A stretch of DNA of 20,324 nt from a virus: the IMG/VR virus record IMGVR_UViG_3300013133_000088, positions 1-20,324 of that record; one strand, 5' to 3'. A program made the position numbers and the translations under genes. Positions 15,534 through 20,324 of the stretch are shown here, in pieces. Every line of letters begins with the position of its first letter. Positions within the stretch are counted from its first letter, which is position 1. The notes under the pieces were generated by a model that worked only from the letters and a program-made list of their open reading frames with translations, was not told where the DNA came from and ran no database searches.

Positions 15534-15551
15534 GACATATATTAGGAGATA

Positions 15552-16754
15552 ATGAAAATGTCAAAAGTACTCTTAGAAAGCCGTTGGGACGAGACCAAGG
15601 AAGCCCTACTAGAAGGCTTGAAAGGAACTCGCCGTTCAACAATGGGTGTTGTATTAGAAAACACTCGCAAGCAGTTGCTAGCTGAATCTTCAGCAGGCAC
15701 AACTACTGCTGGTAATATCGCAACATTAAATCGCGTTATTCTTCCAGTAATCCGTCGTGTTATGCCAACTGTTATCGCTAACGAGCTAGTCGGCGTTCAG
15801 CCAATGACTGGTCCAGTTGGTCAGATCCACACATTACGTGTACGCTACGCTCAGTCATTGACTGACAACTCAGCAGCACAGACATCTGTAACTGCTGGTG
15901 AAGAAGCATTGAGCCCATTCAAAATTGCTCAGGCATATTCACGTTCACCACAAAATGCAACAACATCAAGCTATTACAGTGCAAATGATACTGCTGCATT
16001 AGAAGGTAACGGTGGTAAGTTAATCAGCGTACAAATCTTACGTCAGGCTGTTGAAGCCAAATCACGTAAGTTGCAAGCACGTTGGACGTTCGAAGCTGCA
16101 CAAGATGCGCAGTCACAACATGGTATTGACGTTGAAGCAGAAATCATGGCAGCACTTGCCCAAGAAATCACTGCTGAAATCGATCAGGAAATCTTGTTGT
16201 CACTAGCAACTCTAGCTGCAACAGAATTCACATACAACCAAGCAACAGTATCAGGTACTGCTACATACGTTGGTGACGAACACGCTGCTCTAGCTGTTCT
16301 AATCAATCGTGTTGCAAACTTGATTGCACAGCGCACTCGTCGCGGTGCAGGTAACTGGGCAGTTGTAAGTCCAGCATCATTGACTGTTCTACAGTCAGCA
16401 ACAACTTCAGCATTCGCAAGAACAACTGAAGGCACATTCGAAGCACCAACTAACACTAAGTTTGTTGGTACATTGAACGGTGCAATGCGTGTATTCGTCA
16501 ACTCATATGCTCCAGATACTCAGCCAGTATTGGTTGGTTATAAGGGATCAAGTGAGACAGACGCAGCAGCATTCTACTGCCCATACATCCCATTGATGTC
16601 AAGCGGCGTTGTTCTAGATCCATCAACATTCGAACCAGTCGTGTCATTTATGACTCGTTATGGTTATATCGAATTGACTAACACTGCAAGCAGCTTCGGC
16701 AACGCAGCAGACTACGTTGGTGAGATCGCTGTACAGAATTTGACTTTCCAATAA
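15552..16754 (+). CDS. 23: Major capsid protein, T4 gp23-like
   Basis: Predicted 400 residues with the HK97 fold expected for gp23, and clearly shorter than T4 gp23 (521). Signature segments include NRVILPVIRRVMPTVIANELVGVQPM (quoted in short as RRVMPTVIANELVGVQPM), RKLQARWTFEAAQDA and the C-terminal RYGYIELTN. A probable maturation site is LLAE/SSAG after E45, matching the (I/L)-X-E rule. The removed peptide would be about 45 residues, against 65 in T4. AGGAG at 15544-15548 lies 3 nt before this ATG and 9 nt before a second ATG at 15558 (MSKVLLE), so the true start could be either. A strong terminator follows the stop. The protein builds the head shell and must match the portal and scaffold upstream. 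Confidence 0.97.
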   Translation: MKMSKVLLESRWDETKEALLEGLKGTRRSTMGVVLENTRKQLLAESSAGTTTAGNIATLNRVILPVIRRVMPTVIANELVGVQPMTGPVGQIHTLRVRYAQSLTDNSAAQTSVTAGEEALSPFKIAQAYSRSPQNATTSSYYSANDTAALEGNGGKLISVQILRQAVEAKSRKLQARWTFEAAQDAQSQHGIDVEAEIMAALAQEITAEIDQEILLSLATLAATEFTYNQATVSGTATYVGDEHAALAVLINRVANLIAQRTRRGAGNWAVVSPASLTVLQSATTSAFARTTEGTFEAPTNTKFVGTLNGAMRVFVNSYAPDTQPVLVGYKGSSETDAAAFYCPYIPLMSSGVVLDPSTFEPVVSFMTRYGYIELTNTASSFGNAADYVGEIAVQNLTFQ

Positions 16755-16782
16755 TAGTTGGATCGATCAGTTCGAAAAGATT

Positions 16783-16808
16783 GGGCGCATATGCGCCCTT
16801 TCTTTTTT
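16783..16808 (+). terminator. Rho-independent terminator after gp23
   Basis: GGGCGCAT (16783-16790) and ATGCGCCC (16791-16798) form a perfect GC-rich hairpin, followed by TTTCTTTTTT. It ends the capsid transcription unit. On the minus strand it lies just after the HNH-like gene's stop but lacks an equally good T-run. Confidence 0.93.
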
Positions 16809-17175
16809 ATGATATACGTATATCACTATCAACTGTCATATTCATAACAGATTTACGGCCCTTCTTCAATCGTTTTTGATATAATCTGCTACAGTTGGCG
16901 CATAATGTTTTTAGATTACTTTCTTTTTTGTTCTTTTTATTACCGTCTTTAAAAACTAAATCCATTTGACATTTATCTTGTGCTTTGAAATTACAAAACT
17001 CACACTTGATTTCTTTATGTTGCAGGTGCTTATGCTTATCGCTATAAAGCATCTTGCTACAATCGACACAATATTTGTGCCATTTTTTATAACCTAGTTT
17101 ACTTTTTCCATTATATTTTGCTGGGACTATTCCGCAATGGCTACAAACAGGTCTAGATTTTTGTTTTGTTAGCAT
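16807..17175 (-). CDS. HNH-family zinc protein with altered catalytic site
   Basis: Predicted 122 residues, very rich in Lys and Cys. Zinc-type CxxC pairs occur at CSHCG near the N-terminus, CVDC, CEFC and LCANC. The segment CQMDLVFKDGNKKNKKESNLKTLCANC (quoted in parts: CQMDLVFKDGN, then NLKTLCANC) lines up with the HNH motif C-x-x-D-x-D-H-I-D-G-N...NL..LC..C, but the expected D-H-I is V-F-K, so the catalytic histidine is missing. The frame is open upstream to ATG 17217 (136 residues). ATG 17175 is preferred because the minus-strand TCTAAATA, a near-match to the late octamer, ends 5 nt before it, as at the portal gene. It lies antisense between gp23 and the fibre genes, a typical spot for a mobile endonuclease. 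A non-catalytic DNA-binding role is possible. Confidence 0.65.
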   Translation of the reverse strand: MLTKQKSRPVCSHCGIVPAKYNGKSKLGYKKWHKYCVDCSKMLYSDKHKHLQHKEIKCEFCNFKAQDKCQMDLVFKDGNKKNKKESNLKTLCANCSRLYQKRLKKGRKSVMNMTVDSDIRIS

Positions 17176-17180
17176 GATTA

Positions 17181-17188
17181 TATTTAGA
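17181..17188 (-). promoter_or_regulatory. Near-match late octamer TCTAAATA at the HNH-like gene
   Basis: The minus strand reads TCTAAATA, then TAATC, then ATG 17175. The portal gene has CATAAATA, TAATA, ATG. The shared layout is the reason to propose a start at 17175 and late transcription of this gene. Confidence 0.35.
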
Positions 17189-17237
17189 AAAAAGTTCTCC
17201 ATGGGTCTTTTTTCCATACCTTAGATTTTGCATATTT

Positions 17238-17245
17238 GATAAATA
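17238..17245 (+). promoter_or_regulatory. Late promoter octamer GATAAATA
   Basis: The octamer ends 19 nt before ATG 17265 and leaves a leader that contains the AGAGGA ribosome binding site at 17253-17258. Confidence 0.6.
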
Positions 17246-17264
17246 TTAAAATAGAGGATCGTTG

Positions 17265-18962
17265 ATGGCTGCTGAACCATTTAATTCGTTAGGCGGATAT
17301 ACAGTAGGAATACCGCCGGTATCAATCGTTGATAGTAACGGTAACATAACTACCAATGTAAACGCGCCAGCGGCTAATGTTACAGCTAACAGAATATTTG
17401 CTAATGCATACCTATATGCTAACGGCATATCTATAATAACAAATGCTGCCGGCACAAATACCCAAGTACAATATAATAATGCTGGTAACTTTGGGGCTAG
17501 CTCTGCATTTGTTTTCAATAGCGCTAGCAACTTACTAACAGTACAGAATATAGCTGTTTCAAATATCTCTAACTTAGGAAACGTTGAAAATGTAAGAATA
17601 TTTGGTGGTATAAACGGATACTTCCTACAGACTGACGGTGATGGAAATCTAACTTGGGCAGCCGGTGGTAATGGGGGCGGCGGTAATGGCAGTCCCGGCG
17701 GCGCCAATATGCAAGTTCAGTACAATGATGCTGGCGAATTTGGCGGCGATGCAGGTTTTATATACGATAAAGACACTAATGTTTTAACTGTAAAAGACAT
17801 CAATGTAGGTAATATATCAGCAAACTATATCGTTAGTAACTGGGATGTCAATGCTAATGTAGTAGTTGCTAACTACCTATACGGAGACGGATCTAATATA
17901 TCTAATGTCACTGCCGCACATGCAACGACTGCGGACACAGTAGTAGATAACGCACAACCCAATATCACTAGTTTAGGAACATTAACAGAACTTAACTTAT
18001 CCGGTAACATCAATAATGCCAACTGGATATATTCTAACTACTTTGCAGGTAACGGTAATCCGTTATTTGGTATAGCTGCAGCAAATATAGTAGGTACAAT
18101 AGCTAACGCTAACTTTGCAAGTTATGCCGGCAATGTGACTAATGCTGCTCAACCTAATATTACAAGTGTAGGAACATTAACAAGTTTATCTGTAGCTGGT
18201 AATATTAGCGGCAGTAATGCATCGCTCAGTGGTTCTTTATCTGTCACTAATATAACTATAAGCGGTAACGCAAACACTAGTCCCGGATCTACTTTACGAG
18301 CTTTCGGGGATGTAAACTTTACACAATCAGCTAATGTATCCTTAGGTGCTATAACAAACGTACATATATCCGGCGGTGTAAATGGATATGTGATTGCTAC
18401 TGATGGTGCAGGTAACTTATATTGGACTGCAGGGGGCGGAGGGGGCAACGGCACTCCTGGTGGAAGCAACACGCAAATACAGTACAATGATGCAGGATCA
18501 TTTGGCGGTAGTGCATTCTTTACATTCAATGAGAATACAAACAACGTACAGATCGCAGGAAACCTAATAGCTAATGGTATCACAGTAGGTTCAGGTATAT
18601 ACCAATTTAGTTATAGCAATGTATATTTTGCAACTACTAACAGCACGTCACCTAACCAAGTATTACTTGCTATTGAAGCAGATAACGGTGTAGGTGGTGG
18701 CAATATAGCAGCAGTCGATTACACTATTATTTCTACAGACGATATTATTAGAAATTTCATAAAGATTTCATGTGTACGTATGAACTCTACTATCAACTAT
18801 GTAGAATACAGCACGCTACCAATAAACGGATATACAGGTGATTTTCAGGTACAATATAGCGCAGGAAATGTTATTACACCTGCAACAATTCAACTGGTTT
18901 TGACACCTCAAAGTGGCAATTTAATGACACATAAAATGATGATAACGGCTTATTATGATTGA
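17265..18962 (+). CDS. Modular tail-fibre or adhesin protein
   Basis: Predicted 565 residues rich in Asn, Gly, Ser, Thr and Ala. The N-terminus (MAAEPFNSLGGYTVGIPPVS) resembles that of the next gene (PLNSVGGFSVGEIP), suggesting a shared virion anchor. The body repeats three beta-rich modules with TQVQYNNAGNFG, MQVQYNDAGEFGG and TQIQYNDAGSFGG near residues 66, 148 and 402. Two of these follow glycine loops (GGNGGGGNGSPGG and GGGGGNGTPGG). AQPNITSLGTLTEL and AQPNITSVGTLTSL form another repeat pair. The last 120 residues are unlike the repeats and could be a receptor-binding or trimerisation tip. ATG 17265 has AGAGGA at 17253-17258; the TTG just before it is rejected. It has its own GATAAATA promoter. 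Fibre function is inferred from architecture. Confidence 0.75.
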   Translation: MAAEPFNSLGGYTVGIPPVSIVDSNGNITTNVNAPAANVTANRIFANAYLYANGISIITNAAGTNTQVQYNNAGNFGASSAFVFNSASNLLTVQNIAVSNISNLGNVENVRIFGGINGYFLQTDGDGNLTWAAGGNGGGGNGSPGGANMQVQYNDAGEFGGDAGFIYDKDTNVLTVKDINVGNISANYIVSNWDVNANVVVANYLYGDGSNISNVTAAHATTADTVVDNAQPNITSLGTLTELNLSGNINNANWIYSNYFAGNGNPLFGIAAANIVGTIANANFASYAGNVTNAAQPNITSVGTLTSLSVAGNISGSNASLSGSLSVTNITISGNANTSPGSTLRAFGDVNFTQSANVSLGAITNVHISGGVNGYVIATDGAGNLYWTAGGGGGNGTPGGSNTQIQYNDAGSFGGSAFFTFNENTNNVQIAGNLIANGITVGSGIYQFSYSNVYFATTNSTSPNQVLLAIEADNGVGGGNIAAVDYTIISTDDIIRNFIKISCVRMNSTINYVEYSTLPINGYTGDFQVQYSAGNVITPATIQLVLTPQSGNLMTHKMMITAYYD

Positions 18963-18966
18963 TTTT

Positions 18967-18974
18967 GATAAATA
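18967..18974 (+). promoter_or_regulatory. Late promoter octamer GATAAATA
   Basis: The octamer lies just after the stop of the first fibre gene. It ends 23 nt before ATG 18998, with the ribosome binding site ACGGAG in the leader. Confidence 0.6.
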
Positions 18975-18997
18975 TAGTATAACGGAGATTAGCAACC

Positions 18998-20324
18998 ATG
19001 GCACTTAGACCACTCAATTCCGTCGGCGGCTTTAGCGTCGGCGAGATACCACAAACAATCATCGACGGTAATGGTAACGTTACTGCAAATTTTGCTACAT
19101 TTAGTGGCAACTTACTTATTTCAAACGCGAACGCTAGCTGGGGCGTTCTTACAGACAACTTATATTATAGCAACGGTCAGCCATGGGACTTACAAGAAGC
19201 TGCAGGTAGCAATAATCAAATACAGTTCAACACAAATAGTAACTTTGCAGCAAGCGCAAATCTAACATTTGACCCATCTACTAATCTTTTAACAGTAATC
19301 GGCAATGCTCAGTTTAATAATGCTAATCTTGGAAACTTAGCTATTGCTAATTTTGTAAATGTTGCATCTAATCTTGTTACAAATAATCTCTCAGTTAATA
19401 GCGAAATTTCAGGCAATACAGCTAACTTTAGTGGTAACGTTACTGTACCTAACCTAACCGTTAACCTAGCAGTATCTGGAAATACTGCAAACTTTACAGG
19501 CAATATTTCTGCAGGTAATGCAAATCTTGGTAACCTAGCAACTGCTAGCTTTGTAAATGTATCAAGCAACCTAAATGTTACGGATACTGCTAACGTAGGT
19601 AACTTACGCACTAATAATCTATTGTATGCTAACGGTCAACCTTGGGACTTGCAAGAAGCAGCAGGTAGCAACACACAAATACAATACAATGACGGTAACA
19701 GTAATTTTGGTGCAAGCGCAAACTTTACATTCAATGATACAACAAATGTATTGACTGTAAACGGTAATGCAAACGTAACCAATACACTAATAACACCAAA
19801 TGTAAACAGTGGTAGTGGTAATCTAACACTAACATCAAATGGTTTCAGCACTGTTTATGATAACACAGGAAATGTTACATTCCCAGCAGGCGGTACAGTA
19901 ACAGTTGGTACACTTGTAGGTAACGTACAAGCCAACATCAACATCACTGCTCCAAATACTACTATACTATTCTCAGACGCCGGTCTTGTAGATGGTAGTA
20001 ATGCATTCACATTCGATAAGTTAGCAAATAGCGTAACACTAACTGGTAACATACAAGTTGATAATGCAAATCTTGGTAATCTTGCTTATGCAAACTATAT
20101 CAATGTTGCAAGCAATCTCGTATCAAACAACGTAACTGTAAATCTTGAACTTGCAGGTAATACTGCAAACTTCAGTGGTAATGTCATATTACCTAACTTG
20201 ACAGTCAACACTGAACTAAGTGGTAATACTGCAAACTTCAGTGGTAATGTCATATTACCTAACTTGACAGTCAACACTGAACTAAGTGGTAACACTGCAA
20301 ACTTCAGTGGTAATGTCATATTAC
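18998..20324 (+). CDS. Modular tail-fibre or adhesin protein (partial, runs off right edge)
   Basis: The first 442 codons are visible with no stop. The start MALRPLNSVGGFSVGEIP matches the anchor-like N-terminus of the gene before it. The body is built from Asn/Gly/Thr/Leu/Val-rich repeats: NGQPWDLQEAAGSN at about residues 60 and 213, IQ(F/Y)N...NF(A/G)ASAN after each, NANLGN followed by A(N/S)(F/Y) and NVASNL several times, and a 22-residue unit NTANFSGN...LPNLTVN...SG that becomes an exact DNA repeat at the right edge. Such short beta-repeats suggest a long trimeric fibre. ACGGAG lies at 18983-18988 and the ATG at 18998. The C-terminal tip, which would reveal receptor binding, is outside the window. 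Function is inferred from architecture only. Confidence 0.75.
   Translation, partial: MALRPLNSVGGFSVGEIPQTIIDGNGNVTANFATFSGNLLISNANASWGVLTDNLYYSNGQPWDLQEAAGSNNQIQFNTNSNFAASANLTFDPSTNLLTVIGNAQFNNANLGNLAIANFVNVASNLVTNNLSVNSEISGNTANFSGNVTVPNLTVNLAVSGNTANFTGNISAGNANLGNLATASFVNVSSNLNVTDTANVGNLRTNNLLYANGQPWDLQEAAGSNTQIQYNDGNSNFGASANFTFNDTTNVLTVNGNANVTNTLITPNVNSGSGNLTLTSNGFSTVYDNTGNVTFPAGGTVTVGTLVGNVQANINITAPNTTILFSDAGLVDGSNAFTFDKLANSVTLTGNIQVDNANLGNLAYANYINVASNLVSNNVTVNLELAGNTANFSGNVILPNLTVNTELSGNTANFSGNVILPNLTVNTELSGNTANFSGNVIL
20161..20324 (+). repeat. 66-bp tandem repeat in the second fibre gene
   Basis: The unit beginning TACTGCAAACTTCAGTGG recurs at 20161, 20227 and 20293 (as CACTGC in the last), with one silent T-to-C change seen. 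It encodes 22 residues (NTANFSGN through NTELSG). About 2.5 copies are visible and the array continues past the window edge. Confidence 0.92.

Noticed and set aside
18149-18583. Minus-strand Pro-rich frame opposite the first fibre gene, and similar ones at 17246-17707 and 19309-20319
   Set aside because: These are mirror images of Gly/Asn-rich fibre repeats. Their apparent repeats arise from the plus-strand repeats.
20161-20324. CRISPR array
   Set aside because: The 66-bp units are adjacent without unique spacers and are translated in frame as fibre repeats.
17265-20324. Diversity-generating retroelement target in the fibre genes
   Set aside because: No reverse transcriptase gene and no template-type repeat with adenine-specific differences were seen. 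Repeats look like simple duplication. The gene ends outside the window, so this remains open beyond the edge.

Overview
The window is part of the genome of a lytic T4-like tailed phage (a contractile-tail myovirus). It carries T4-type homologues of the recombination nuclease pair (gp46/gp47), a gp55-like late sigma factor, a gp26-like baseplate protein, portal (gp20), prohead core proteins (gp67- and gp22-like), prohead protease (gp21) and major capsid protein (gp23). The DNA is AT-rich. The short gp23, the enlarged acidic gp67-like protein and the modular 'N-G-N' fibres resemble T4-like phages from aquatic bacteria (cyanophages, pelagiphages, uncultured marine contigs). The host cannot be read from the sequence, and that comparison rests on memory of those families, not on a search.

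Layout. (1) 1-494, minus strand: the 5' part of a coiled, collagen-tailed protein that runs off the left edge. (2) 495-641: a control region with two facing late-type octamers and a sigma70-type promoter whose -35 box lies in a palindrome. (3) 642-4980, plus strand: gp55-like sigma factor, gp47, gp46 and a PD-(D/E)XK nuclease with its own sigma70-type promoter. This is a regulation and recombination block. (4) 4981-5393: 413 bp without a convincing gene, full of inverted repeats, where two converging transcription units meet. (5) 5394-6442, minus strand: gp26-like baseplate protein and a 74-residue partner joined by a TAATG overlap. (6) 6526-16754, plus strand: a large tape-measure-like protein with a peptidoglycan-lytic-type domain, then portal, a small basic protein, gp67-like, gp21, gp22 and gp23, ended by a strong terminator. 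(7) 16807-17175, minus strand: a small HNH-family protein that has lost the catalytic histidine. (8) 17265 to the right edge, plus strand: two modular fibre or adhesin genes with related N-termini, the second one cut off by the window.

How the parts work together. The gp55-like factor would recognise the NATAAATA octamers found in front of most structural transcription units. The gp46/47 complex and the neighbouring nuclease would serve recombination-dependent replication. The portal-to-gp23 run is a head assembly line: portal, core and scaffold, protease, shell. Two features of the control signals stand out. First, both divergent gene pairs have facing octamers separated by exactly 14 nt. 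Second, three genes (portal, the small basic protein and the HNH protein) have an octamer or near-octamer ending exactly 5 nt before the start codon, which predicts leaderless or nearly leaderless late mRNAs. No CRISPR array, insertion sequence, tRNA gene, reverse transcriptase or defence island was recognised.
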